Shown here: positions 7,133 to 13,874 of the stretch, piece after piece
Layout of the letters: each line of letters begins with the position of its first letter
Numbering within the stretch: position 1 is the first letter of the stretch
DNA from: an uncultured Lachnospiraceae bacterium
GTDB lineage: Bacteria; Bacillota; Clostridia; Lachnospirales; Lachnospiraceae
DNA: 52,431 nucleotides
Reading direction: 5' to 3'
NCBI GenBank assembly: GCA_900316395.1
Contig: ONCT01000005.1
Span: forward strand, 1-52,431
Notes under the pieces: generated by a model
What the model was told of the DNA's origin: nothing
Database searches by the model: none
Seen by the model: only the letters and a program-made list of their open reading frames with translations
Translations under genes and position numbers: made by a program

Positions 7133-7961
7133 TATTTATTTCTTCTCCTGTATGTACATATTCTAATTTATCGCCCATTATCTCTTTCATCAACCCAAAT
7201 GCCTTCATGCCTGTACAATGGCATGTAACAAATCTAGTGGGATATTTCTTAAGTTCCTCTGCCAGAGCTCTTATTTCCTCCACCTCGGTTTCGCTATATT
7301 CCTTCTTCTTAGCAAGATGAAAACCACTAACAACCACATCAGGAGCCGTCCCATACCTATCTATATATTCTTCAATTATATTCAGCATTCCATTATGGGC
7401 ACAGCCAGACATAAGATATGATTTTCCATTCTGATGAACAACCAGAAAATGTTCATGATTGAAATCATCCTGCTTAAATGTGTCGCCTTCTTTAACTAGT
7501 AATCTCCTATTTGTAAATGGAATTTCATGCTTTTTATTATTTATTACAAATAATTCTAGTTCATCATCTATCTTGAAATCTCCATTTACAAATCTCACTT
7601 GAGAAAGATTGGAAATGTCTTTATCAATACCTATGTAGCGATATCTTGCAATTGCATTTTGCCCATCATCCGCATAGTATTCCTTAGTCACATTATCCTG
7701 CATATAAATAATTGCTTTATCATTTATCTTAGTAAATGGAATTATTCCACCGGAATGATCATAGTGGCCATGACTTAATATAACTGTATCTACTTCAGCA
7801 AGGTCAACGTCCAGAGTCCTGGCATTATGAATTGTATCCTCGGAAGGTCCAAGATCTAGAATAATCTTATGCATCTTCGTTTCAATGTAAAATGACAAAC
7901 CATGTGCGTTTGTCAAATCACTTCTACCTTTTGTATCCTCAATAAGGTTGAGTATTTTCAT
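7113..7961 (-). CDS. MBL-fold metallo-hydrolase
   Basis: 282 residues. The metallo-beta-lactamase motif HGHYDHSGG (near residue 65) binds two metals, with further ligands in SGCAHNG and CHCTG. It resembles the COG1237 group, annotated as ribofuranosylaminobenzene-phosphate synthase-like hydrolases; the substrate is not known. It follows the DUF134/NifX gene by 12 bases with AAGGAGGA before its ATG, so the pair form an operon. That pairing is common in anaerobic Firmicutes and suggests a role in metal or cofactor handling. The shared element for Nif11 copy A starts within its last codons. Confidence 0.85.
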   Translation of the reverse strand: MKILNLIEDTKGRSDLTNAHGLSFYIETKMHKIILDLGPSEDTIHNARTLDVDLAEVDTVILSHGHYDHSGGIIPFTKINDKAIIYMQDNVTKEYYADDGQNAIARYRYIGIDKDISNLSQVRFVNGDFKIDDELELFVINNKKHEIPFTNRRLLVKEGDTFKQDDFNHEHFLVVHQNGKSYLMSGCAHNGMLNIIEEYIDRYGTAPDVVVSGFHLAKKKEYSETEVEEIRALAEELKKYPTRFVTCHCTGMKAFGLMKEIMGDKLEYVHTGEEINMSHLTF

Positions 7962-7973
7962 GCGTCCTCCTTA

Positions 7974-8708
7974 TTAGTGATGACATTTCCCATGACCATG
8001 ACCACACACATGACCATCTCCATGTTCATGCTCGTGATGGGCGCAATTAGCTTCTCCACTTGCATCAAGTGTACCTGCTATAAATTCATTTATCACATCG
8101 TCTGTATTTCCACTTGCACCTGCATATAAATCAATTCCTGCTTCTACAAGAGCCCTCTTTGCTCCGCCACCAATTCCACCACAAATAAGCGCATCTACAT
8201 CAGCAATATTCAGGATGCCTGCAAGAGCTCCACAACCTTCACCATTTGTATCTAGAATTTGAGAATTAATAACCTTTCCATCCTCAATATCATATACTTT
8301 GAACTGTTCCGTCCTTCCAAAATGTCCAAATACATTTCCATTATCATATGTTACTGCTACTCTCATTACTCTCTCTCCTTTGTCATTAATACTTATATTT
8401 AGATTGCTTCTTTCCCTGTCAAGTTCAATGTTTCCACCAGCAATTCGAAGCCTTTTTCCTTCAACAATAGCGCTTACTAACTTCCTTCTTGCACTTTCAT
8501 ACATAGCTGTCACAGTCGTCCTGGCAACACCCATTCTATTTGCACATTCCACTTGATTAAGCCCATCATAATCAAGAAGCCTTATGGTCTCATATTCATC
8601 AAGAGATAATATTATCGAATCAATACTCTTAGAATTTGCATCCTCAGGAATGAAACTATAATAATCAGGAAAACTACATATTTTTCTACATTTAGGGGTC
8701 CTGGCCAT
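7974..8708 (-). CDS. DUF134 DNA-binding domain fused to a NifX/NifB-type domain
   Basis: 244 residues from ATG 8708, which has GGAGGGAAAT before it; a longer frame to 8777 would run through the promoter. Residues 1-100 are a DUF134 helix-turn-helix (MARTPKCRKI, LNQVECANRMGVARTTV). Residues 110-215 are the dinitrogenase iron-molybdenum cofactor biosynthesis fold (FGHFGRTEQF, CGGIGGGA). The tail carries about ten His and several Cys (HHEHEHGDGH), a metal-binding run. The likely role is a metal- or cluster-responsive regulator. Two palindromes overlap its own promoter, so autoregulation is likely. No nitrogenase genes are present. Confidence 0.9.
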   Translation of the reverse strand: MARTPKCRKICSFPDYYSFIPEDANSKSIDSIILSLDEYETIRLLDYDGLNQVECANRMGVARTTVTAMYESARRKLVSAIVEGKRLRIAGGNIELDRERSNLNISINDKGERVMRVAVTYDNGNVFGHFGRTEQFKVYDIEDGKVINSQILDTNGEGCGALAGILNIADVDALICGGIGGGAKRALVEAGIDLYAGASGNTDDVINEFIAGTLDASGEANCAHHEHEHGDGHVCGHGHGKCHH

Positions 8709-8731
8709 ATTTCCCTCCAAAAAAGCAAAAT

Positions 8732-8777
8732 TGACATATGTCAGAATAAGCATAGTGCTTTTTATGACATATGTCAA
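8732..8777 (-). promoter_or_regulatory. promoter with twin palindromic operators for the DUF134/NifX operon
   Basis: The minus strand has TTGACA (8777-8772), a 17-base spacer and TATGCT (8754-8749), a strong sigma-A promoter. The perfect 12-bp palindrome TGACATATGTCA occurs twice, at 8765-8776 over the -35 and at 8732-8743 around the start point, 33 bp apart centre to centre, about three helical turns. This is a classic repressor arrangement. The first downstream gene encodes a DNA-binding protein, the natural candidate to bind it. Confidence 0.85.
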
Positions 8778-8817
8778 TATATTTTTAAAAACTGGTCAAT
8801 TGTCAACCTAAATCTGT

Positions 8818-9114
8818 CTAGAAGTCAGCACCTCGAGTAAACCATCTATGTAAGCAATCTTGACATACATAGTCATATCTCATCCTACCATCTTCCAAGT
8901 CCTCACCTGTCTTCATAATATTAGTTGAACTACATTTTGGACATGTTGTTTTCTTTTGTCCACCACAGCCTCCTCCTGATACAGCCTCAAGCTGTTCATC
9001 AGTAAGCGCAACTCCCTCAGACTTAGCTAGTTCTAAGATTTCCTCTGGACTCTTACAAGCTTCAACCTTCTTGATTTGTTCCTCTGTTAATCCCTTTAAC
9101 AATTCATTTCTCAT
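8818..9114 (-). CDS. Nif11-type leader fused to a zinc ribbon (copy B)
   Basis: 98 residues. The leader (residues 1-49) is nearly that of copy A and ends in AVSGGG. The ribbon has CxxC at 58-61 and 84-87, with an acidic insert between the knuckles (EDLEDGRMRYDY) and the ending HRWFTRGADF. The ribbon has diverged far more than the leader, which suggests that the leader is the recognised part. AAGGAGG precedes the ATG. It is a single gene between the DUF134 promoter and the 78-residue gene, with its own copy of the shared element about 90 bases upstream. Confidence 0.8.
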   Translation of the reverse strand: MRNELLKGLTEEQIKKVEACKSPEEILELAKSEGVALTDEQLEAVSGGGCGGQKKTTCPKCSSTNIMKTGEDLEDGRMRYDYVCQDCLHRWFTRGADF

Positions 9115-9204
9115 ATTATTCCCTCCTTGTTACCTTCGATAATAGTATGTCTCGATTATGCATTACCGACTATCGATTTCATATTGTGTTTTTATCCTCA
9201 CATA

Positions 9205-9237
9205 CATATATACACTTAAAATGTATAGAATGCGACA
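9205..9237 (-). promoter_or_regulatory. shared 33-bp upstream element, copy 2
   Basis: On the minus strand it reads TGTCGCATT, 13 bases, GTGTATATATG, the same spacing as the other two copies and one mismatch at the last base. It lies 91-123 bases before the Nif11 copy B start, in a spacer with no other gene. Confidence 0.7.
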
Positions 9238-9251
9238 TTTTTTAAAAATTT

Positions 9252-9488
9252 TTATTCATATTTAGATAAACAGTCTTTTAATTCTTGAACCGATTCCTTG
9301 CCATCTAGTTTTAACAATTCAGTCAACTCAGAATCCGATTCTCCGCTTCTTTCCTTCAGTATGTACCCACATATAAAAATGGCTTCATCTGATAGAAATT
9401 TCTCTTCATTATTGGCTATCTTCTCTAGCGTCTTATCATCATCTTCCTGGTGTAGCTTATACAATCTTCTTACATATTTTGCATCCAT
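9252..9488 (-). CDS. 78-residue acidic protein of the shared-element regulon
   Basis: 78 residues, rich in Glu, Asp, Lys and Leu, predicted mostly helical, with one Cys in AIFICGYILKE and a second near the C-terminus. No signal peptide or membrane segment. I do not recognise it. AGGAGG lies at a good distance from ATG 9488. The 33-bp element at 9555-9587 ties its expression to the two Nif11-leader genes, so it may be a partner or immunity or chaperone-like factor for them; this is inference from the shared element only. Confidence 0.7.
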   Translation of the reverse strand: MDAKYVRRLYKLHQEDDDKTLEKIANNEEKFLSDEAIFICGYILKERSGESDSELTELLKLDGKESVQELKDCLSKYE

Positions 9489-9554
9489 GTTATAACCTCC
9501 TAATATTAATATTTATTATATTCTCACACGCTTACATATCGCTAATCCTACATC

Positions 9555-9587
9555 TATATATACACATTTATTATATCAAATGCGACA
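9555..9587 (-). promoter_or_regulatory. shared 33-bp upstream element, copy 3
   Basis: On the minus strand it reads TGTCGCATT, 13 bases, GTGTATATATA, identical to copy 1 in both blocks. It lies 67-99 bases before the start of the 78-residue gene. The spacers of the three copies are AT-rich but otherwise unlike, so only the two blocks are conserved. Confidence 0.7.
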
Positions 9588-9624
9588 CCGAACATTTTAT
9601 CGAACATTTTCCGTACATTTGTTC

Positions 9625-9653
9625 TTGACTAAGGCGCAGTTCGGTTTTATAAT
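9625..9653 (+). promoter_or_regulatory. near-consensus plus-strand promoter
   Basis: TTGACT (9625-9630), a 17-base spacer and TATAAT (9648-9653). No full gene follows on the plus strand; only the seven-codon frame at 9673 does, and then DNA antisense to the lytic transglycosylase gene. Confidence 0.7.
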
Positions 9654-9672
9654 GTTGCTACGGAGGTTAGAT

Positions 9673-9696
9673 ATGAGTATCCTTAAAAATTTCTGA
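9673..9696 (+). CDS. seven-codon mini-ORF (MSILKNF)
   Basis: ATG 9673-9675 is preceded by GGAGG at 9662-9666, a good distance, and ends at TGA 9694-9696. Promoter, ribosome binding site and start are all well formed, so translation is plausible. The product would be MSILKNF. It could be the stub of a lost gene, a leader peptide, or a small signal. There is no evidence for a function. Confidence 0.35.
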   Translation: MSILKNF

Positions 9697-9736
9697 AATC
9701 TTCTCCAGTCCTTCTCCATCTTCATGAACAAAAAAA

Positions 9737-9758
9737 GCACTGGCCATATAGCCAGCGC
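9737..9758 (-). terminator. terminator of the lytic transglycosylase gene
   Basis: On the minus strand GCGCTGGC and GCCAGTGC pair around TATATG, followed by seven T. It ends the efp/transglycosylase transcript and resembles the stem at 5032-5057. On the plus strand no T-run follows, so it would not stop the plus-strand transcript. Confidence 0.8.
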
Positions 9759-9783
9759 CTGTTAGGAAGGGAATATCCCCCTC

Positions 9784-10572
9784 TCAACCTTTAATCATAT
9801 CTTTGATAACTAAGTTCGCCTGACTGAGAAGATTCTCGTAGGCGTTATTAGTTGCGTTATTGTTGCTTTTATTTTCCATCTGCTGAACGAAGAATTCGTA
9901 GGAAGTATGATTAGGAAATTCCTTAAGCTTCTCAGCAAGCTCCGATGCAACCTTGGCTCTCGCTGCTGATTCAGCAGATATCTCGCTGGAGTGTCCAGCG
10001 TTAACAGTATATGTTCTGTTAGGAACCTCAACGCCATTATGGAAATATCCCATAACAAGGGCAACCGCCTTAGGAGTCTCACCATTATTGGGAATGCCAC
10101 CTGCACGAGTAACTGCACCAGCTCCAGCATTATAAGCGGCATATGCCAATTCATAGTCGCCATTAAATCTGTCAAGATTAAGTCTTAATTCCTTAGCACC
10201 ACCCATAATATTCTGATAAGGATCATATATATCCTCAACACCGAGCTCCGCAGCTGTCTCTGGCATTAACTGCATAATACCAACTGCCCCAGCAGAGCTA
10301 ACGCAAGCAGGGTCGAAATCAGACTCCAGCTTAGCCACTGCCTTAAGGAAGTTAATATCGATATTGTATGTAGCAGCTGCTTCATTCAACATATCCTCTA
10401 GAGACATGGTTCTGCCATCAGCGCTATTATTAGCACTCAGCTTGTTATAGTTATCAGCTATCTTACTAGCTTCTTCCTGAAGCTTGTTGGCAAAATCAGC
10501 ACTTACTGGTGCCTTCTCAACAGTCTCAGAATATACAGTTGTCCCACTATCATTTACTACAGATATTCTCAT
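9784..10572 (-). CDS. SLT-type lytic transglycosylase without a signal peptide
   Basis: 262 residues. The SLT domain spans about residues 62-165, with the catalytic Glu in AVAKLESDFDP, the GIMQLMPETA motif and AYNAGAGAV, as in goose-lysozyme-like transglycosylases that cut peptidoglycan glycan strands. The N-terminus has no signal peptide or membrane anchor, as in the B. subtilis flagellar-locus enzyme CwlQ, so export through the flagellar apparatus is possible. The C-terminal 90 residues are helical and Asn-rich. It follows efp by 39 bases that are filled by an 18-bp tandem repeat and has only a weak GAGAG ribosome binding site. Confidence 0.85.
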   Translation of the reverse strand: MRISVVNDSGTTVYSETVEKAPVSADFANKLQEEASKIADNYNKLSANNSADGRTMSLEDMLNEAAATYNIDINFLKAVAKLESDFDPACVSSAGAVGIMQLMPETAAELGVEDIYDPYQNIMGGAKELRLNLDRFNGDYELAYAAYNAGAGAVTRAGGIPNNGETPKAVALVMGYFHNGVEVPNRTYTVNAGHSSEISAESAARAKVASELAEKLKEFPNHTSYEFFVQQMENKSNNNATNNAYENLLSQANLVIKDMIKG

Positions 10573-10575
10573 GCA

Positions 10576-10629
10576 TTATACTCTCGACAAATATTATTCT
10601 CTCGACAAATATTATACTCTTGACAAATA
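10576..10629. repeat. three 18-bp tandem repeats at the end of efp
   Basis: Units 10576-10593, 10594-10611 and 10612-10629 differ at only one to three positions. The last unit holds the final codons of efp (for YLSRV and stop), so the other two are tandem copies of the efp tail lying between efp and the transglycosylase start. Each unit supplies GAGAG or AAGAG and a TATAAT-like box on the minus strand. Confidence 0.9.
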
Positions 10630-11169
10630 CTCACCTGTTCTTGTATCAATCTTAATTACATCGCCCTGCTCAACGAATAATGGAACTAATACACTAGCAC
10701 CTGTCTCAACAACTGCTGGCTTTGTTGCACCAGTTGCTGTATCACCCTTGAAGCCTGGCTCTGTCTCTGTAATCTCAAGCTCTACTGTAATAGGTGGCTC
10801 AACTGAGAACACCTTACCCTTGTGAGAGCAAACCTTACAAGTCTCATTTTCCTTAACGAACTTAAGAGCGTCACCTATATCATCCTTAGATAATGCAATC
10901 TGATCATAAGTCTCAGCGTCCATAAAGTTATATAAATCACCATCAGCATATAGATATTGCATATCCTTACGGTCGATATGTGCCTGTGGGAACTTCTCTG
11001 TTGGTCTAAATGAAGTCTCAACAACACCACCGTTAACAATATCCTTAAGCTTTGTTCTAACAAATGCTGCACCCTTGCCAGGCTTAACATGTTGGAACTC
11101 AACTATCTGACATACCTTGCCATCATACTCGATTGTTACACCGTTTCTAAAATCACCAGCTGTAATCAT
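10612..11169 (-). CDS. efp: translation elongation factor P
   Basis: 185 residues, the standard EF-P length, with all three beta-barrel domains: KOW-like (1-65), OB (67-130) and the C-terminal barrel (131-185) with the signature [24 protein letters not shown] region. The loop Lys that is modified in some bacteria lies in PGKGAAF. EF-P relieves ribosome stalling at polyproline. AGGAGG precedes the ATG. The transglycosylase follows directly, so the two may be co-transcribed. Confidence 0.97.
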   Translation of the reverse strand: MITAGDFRNGVTIEYDGKVCQIVEFQHVKPGKGAAFVRTKLKDIVNGGVVETSFRPTEKFPQAHIDRKDMQYLYADGDLYNFMDAETYDQIALSKDDIGDALKFVKENETCKVCSHKGKVFSVEPPITVELEITETEPGFKGDTATGATKPAVVETGASVLVPLFVEQGDVIKIDTRTGEYLSRV

Positions 11170-11248
11170 CTTAATATATCCTCCTAAATAATAATGTCAC
11201 ATTTACGCGACTAATCCTATCTATTTTCAAATAACCATAGACCATACT

Positions 11249-11277
11249 ATTCTATACTATATCTTGTATTTATGCAA
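11249..11277 (-). promoter_or_regulatory. efp promoter
   Basis: Minus strand TTGCAT (11277-11272), 17 bases, TAGAAT (11254-11249), about 80 bases before efp. The -35 overlaps a small hairpin (ATCTTG/CAAGAT) which may end the rpiB transcript. Confidence 0.5.
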
Positions 11278-11309
11278 GATAGTTTGGTGTATTTGATAAT
11301 AATGGAAGC

Positions 11310-11750
11310 CTAATTCTCAATATCGTGAATCATATCGATTCTTCTCTGGTGTCTTCCCCCTTCGAACTCAGCCTCAAGATAAGTCTTAACAATATCCTTA
11401 GCAAGCTCTACTCCAACGATTCTTGCGCCAAATGCGATAATATTGGCGTTATTATGCTCCTTTACCAAATGTGCAGTTGCAACGTCAGAACATACTGCTG
11501 CCCTTACGCCTTTTACCTTGTTAGCAGCAATAGAGATGCCAACGCCTGTACCGCAGATTAGTATTCCGCAGTCAGCCTCTCCATTGACAACAGCCTCTCC
11601 AACCTTCTTGCCGTAGGCTGGATAATCGCAGGACTCATTGTCGTCAGTTCCAAAATTAATCACTTCATGGCCCATTCCTTCAACATATTCCTTGATAATG
11701 AATTTCAAGTCTGTTGCTGCATGGTCATTTCCAATTGCTATCTTCATCAT
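11310..11750 (-). CDS. rpiB: ribose-5-phosphate isomerase B
   Basis: 146 residues, full length. GNDHAA near the N-terminus and the anion-hole motif CGTGVGISIAANK, containing the catalytic Cys, identify the RpiB/LacAB family. The motif HNNANIIAFGAR and the C-terminal Arg/His cluster (GGRHQRRI) complete the phosphate site. It interconverts ribose 5-phosphate and ribulose 5-phosphate in the pentose phosphate pathway. Start ATG 11750 has GGAGG upstream; an ATG one codon later is also possible. Confidence 0.93.
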   Translation of the reverse strand: MMKIAIGNDHAATDLKFIIKEYVEGMGHEVINFGTDDNESCDYPAYGKKVGEAVVNGEADCGILICGTGVGISIAANKVKGVRAAVCSDVATAHLVKEHNNANIIAFGARIVGVELAKDIVKTYLEAEFEGGRHQRRIDMIHDIEN

Positions 11751-11764
11751 TTACCTCCTAAATA

Positions 11765-11793
11765 TAAAAAACCTGTAGCATAGCCACAGGTTC
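11765..11793 (-). terminator. terminator after the 130-residue gene
   Basis: Minus strand AACCTGT and ACAGGTT pair around GGCTATGCT, followed by TTTTTT, between the stop at 11807 and rpiB. Confidence 0.8.
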
Positions 11794-11806
11794 TTGTCTA
11801 CATATC

Positions 11807-12199
11807 TTATAATGAGAAATCTTCTACACCGCCACTAACAGGATTGCTCTCTCTATCGCCTACGAAATACTGATATTGATGAATAGCTTCATCTCTCTGC
11901 ATATCTGAAATAGCCTTCTCAACATCAAGATTCTTAAGCTCGCTGTCCTTACCCTTAAGAGAATAAGTTGCGTTAGGATCATACTGACTAGCGAAATCAT
12001 AAGCACCAAATGTCTGCTTAGCTCTTGCCTTGTCAATCTCTTCCTGAGTAACAGCTGGTTTTGATTCTACTTGTTGCTTCTTAGCAGCATCCACATTTAC
12101 ATCAGTATTCTTAACATTATTAACTGATGAAGCGGAATTAACTCCATAAGAGCTATAATTATAGAAACCGTCCACTGGACGAATACCAGATATATTCAT
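11807..12199 (-). CDS. hypothetical protein, possible flagellar regulon member
   Basis: 130 residues, hydrophilic, no signal peptide. The first 35 residues are Ser/Asn/Tyr-rich, like the disordered N-termini of proteins exported by the flagellar system (MNISGIRPVDGFYNYSS). A Lys/Gln-rich linker and a C-terminal helical part (EKAISDMQRDEAIHQYQYF) follow. A sigma-D-like promoter lies upstream and a good terminator downstream, so it is a single-gene unit. I do not recognise the family; a flagellar link is inference from promoter and composition. Confidence 0.65.
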   Translation of the reverse strand: MNISGIRPVDGFYNYSSYGVNSASSVNNVKNTDVNVDAAKKQQVESKPAVTQEEIDKARAKQTFGAYDFASQYDPNATYSLKGKDSELKNLDVEKAISDMQRDEAIHQYQYFVGDRESNPVSGGVEDFSL

Positions 12200-12241
12200 A
12201 ATTAAGTAATCTCCTATCTAACCTTACTTGTTACACAATGT

Positions 12242-12268
12242 ATATCGGTTTTTTGGCTTTTTACTTAA
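12242..12268 (-). promoter_or_regulatory. sigma-D (sigma-28)-like promoter
   Basis: Minus strand TTAA (12268-12265), 15 bases, ACCGATAT (12249-12242), compared with the known TAAA-N15-GCCGATAT of sigma-D. The start point would be some 35 bases before the ATG of the 130-residue gene, with TAGGAGA in between. Confidence 0.55.
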
Positions 12269-12316
12269 CCCCATGAACTGTATTTTTTACAGTACATTTT
12301 CTAATAATTAATAGAA

Positions 12317-12796
12317 TTAACTATTCTTCTGTGACCCTTCTTTGTCTTTGTCTAACATCTTCTTAAGCTCATTCATAAATGTGTTAACATCCTTGAATTC
12401 CCTGTAAACAGAAGCAAATCTAACGTATGCAACAGCATCTAAATCCTTAATTTTATCCATAAGAATCTCGCCGATAACATCGCTTGATATCTCCTTCTCT
12501 TCCCTTGAGAAAATCTCTGATTCCACATCGTCAACAAGCTTAGATATCTGTGCTGCTGGAACAGGTCTCTTGTGACATGCTCTAAGAACACCAGATTCAA
12601 TCTTAGACCTATCATACTGCTCACGGTTGTTATCCTTCTTAATAACAATAAGAGGAATTGTCTCAACCTTCTCGTATGTTGTGAATCTCTTGTTGCATTC
12701 GTCGCAAAGTCTACGGCGGCGAATTGAATTGTTGTCGTCTGCTGGTCGCGAGTCTATAACCCTGGTATTCTCGCTGCTACAAAAAGGACACTTCAT
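12317..12796 (-). CDS. nrdR: transcriptional repressor NrdR
   Basis: 159 residues from ATG 12796, which has GGGAGGAG before it; the longer frame adds 23 residues that are not part of the family. The N-terminal zinc ribbon has CPFC and CDEC, and the ATP-cone follows (VIKKDNNREQYDRSKI). NrdR represses ribonucleotide reductase genes according to dATP/ATP level. A NrdR-box-like site lies just upstream, suggesting self-control. No nrd genes are in the window. Confidence 0.96.
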   Translation of the reverse strand: MKCPFCSSENTRVIDSRPADDNNSIRRRRLCDECNKRFTTYEKVETIPLIVIKKDNNREQYDRSKIESGVLRACHKRPVPAAQISKLVDDVESEIFSREEKEISSDVIGEILMDKIKDLDAVAYVRFASVYREFKDVNTFMNELKKMLDKDKEGSQKNS

Positions 12797-12820
12797 ATTT
12801 TGCTTCTCCTCCCACTCAAT

Positions 12821-12860
12821 AACAACATATAGTGTTATTATATTAGAAAGCCACATTATA
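12821..12860 (-). promoter_or_regulatory. nrdR promoter -10 and NrdR-box-like site
   Basis: TATAAT lies at 12860-12855 on the minus strand. ACACTATATGTTGT at 12834-12821 is close to the known palindromic NrdR box and would lie just downstream of the start point. A second box at the usual 31-bp spacing is not convincing. Confidence 0.5.
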
Positions 12861-12877
12861 TGCAAGTGTTTTTTGCA

Positions 12878-13858
12878 TTACGCCAACGCGGCTGTGATAA
12901 TGGCCATTGCGTATACTTCGTCTGCCACGCAGCCACGTGATAAGTCGTTAATTGGTGCGTTGAGGCCTAGTAGGATAGGGCCGAATGCTTCGTAGTTACC
13001 ACATCTTTGTGCTATCTTATAGCCGATGTTACCTGCATTGATGTCAGGGAATACGAATACGTTAGCCTGGCCTGCAACCTTAGAGCCCTTTGCTTTAGTC
13101 TTAGCAACCTCTGGTGATACTGCTGCATCGAACTGTATCTCACCTTCAATTGCCATATCAGGATACTTCTCCTTAGCCTTGGCAGCTGCATTAGCAACTA
13201 GAGTAACATCATCACCTTTACCAGAGCCAAGAGTAGAATAGCTTAAGAATGCAATCTTAGGATCAATTCCGAATATCTTAGCACAATTAGCTGTCTCATA
13301 CATAATCTCAACTAACTGGTCTTCTGTAGGGTGAAGGTTAATTGCACAGTCAGCCATAGCCATAGACTCTGTAACTCCACCATTGTCTCTTGTCATAATG
13401 AAGCAAGATGATACTATTGTATTCTCAGGCTTAGTCTTAATAAGCTGTAATGCAGGACGAACTGTATCAGCTGTAGAATAAGTAGCTCCGCCAAGTAATG
13501 CATCAGCAACGCCCAGCTTAACAAGCATTGTACCGAAATAGTTAGGCTGCTTAAGCATCTTAGTAGCATCTTCCTTAGTAACACCCTTCTTCTTACGAAG
13601 CTCTACGAACAAATCAACCATTTCGTCGAATCTCTCGTAGTTATCAGGGTCAATAATTGTAGCTTTACCAATAACGTAGCCGCCTTCCTTAGCAGCTTCG
13701 ATAATCTCTTCTGTCTTACCAACTAGTACTGGCTGAAGGAAGTCATCCTCTGCCAATCTCTCTGTCGCCTGAAGAATTCTAACGTCAGAGCCTTCTGTAA
13801 ATACAATCTTCTTTGGATTCTTCTTAAGAATCTCTTTCATCTTGGATAAATCTGCCAT
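12878..13858 (-). CDS. pta: phosphate acetyltransferase
   Basis: 326 residues, the short form without the N-terminal DRTGG domain. The family signatures are visible: IVFTEGSDVRIL, GGATYSTADTVRPALQ, SYSTLGSGKGDD and EGEIQFDAA. It converts acetyl-CoA and phosphate into acetyl phosphate, the first step of acetate fermentation. ackA is not adjacent, unusual among related anaerobes. A good AAAGAAGG-type site precedes the ATG. Confidence 0.95.
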   Translation of the reverse strand: MADLSKMKEILKKNPKKIVFTEGSDVRILQATERLAEDDFLQPVLVGKTEEIIEAAKEGGYVIGKATIIDPDNYERFDEMVDLFVELRKKKGVTKEDATKMLKQPNYFGTMLVKLGVADALLGGATYSTADTVRPALQLIKTKPENTIVSSCFIMTRDNGGVTESMAMADCAINLHPTEDQLVEIMYETANCAKIFGIDPKIAFLSYSTLGSGKGDDVTLVANAAAKAKEKYPDMAIEGEIQFDAAVSPEVAKTKAKGSKVAGQANVFVFPDINAGNIGYKIAQRCGNYEAFGPILLGLNAPINDLSRGCVADEVYAMAIITAALA

Positions 13859-13874
13859 TTTCTTACCTTCTTTC

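Noticed and set aside
8709..8777. N-terminal extension of the DUF134 protein
   Set aside because: It would run over the promoter and operators; ATG 8708 has a strong ribosome site and matches the family start.
6746..9114. RiPP biosynthetic cluster
   Set aside because: Leaders are present but there is no modifying enzyme, no C39 exporter, and the cores are zinc ribbons. The MBL and DUF134 genes are not RiPP enzymes.
12276..12292. LexA or other operator after nrdR
   Set aside because: ACTGTA and TACAGT pair around five T, but it does not match the Firmicutes LexA box (GAAC-N4-GTTC) and lies after the gene.
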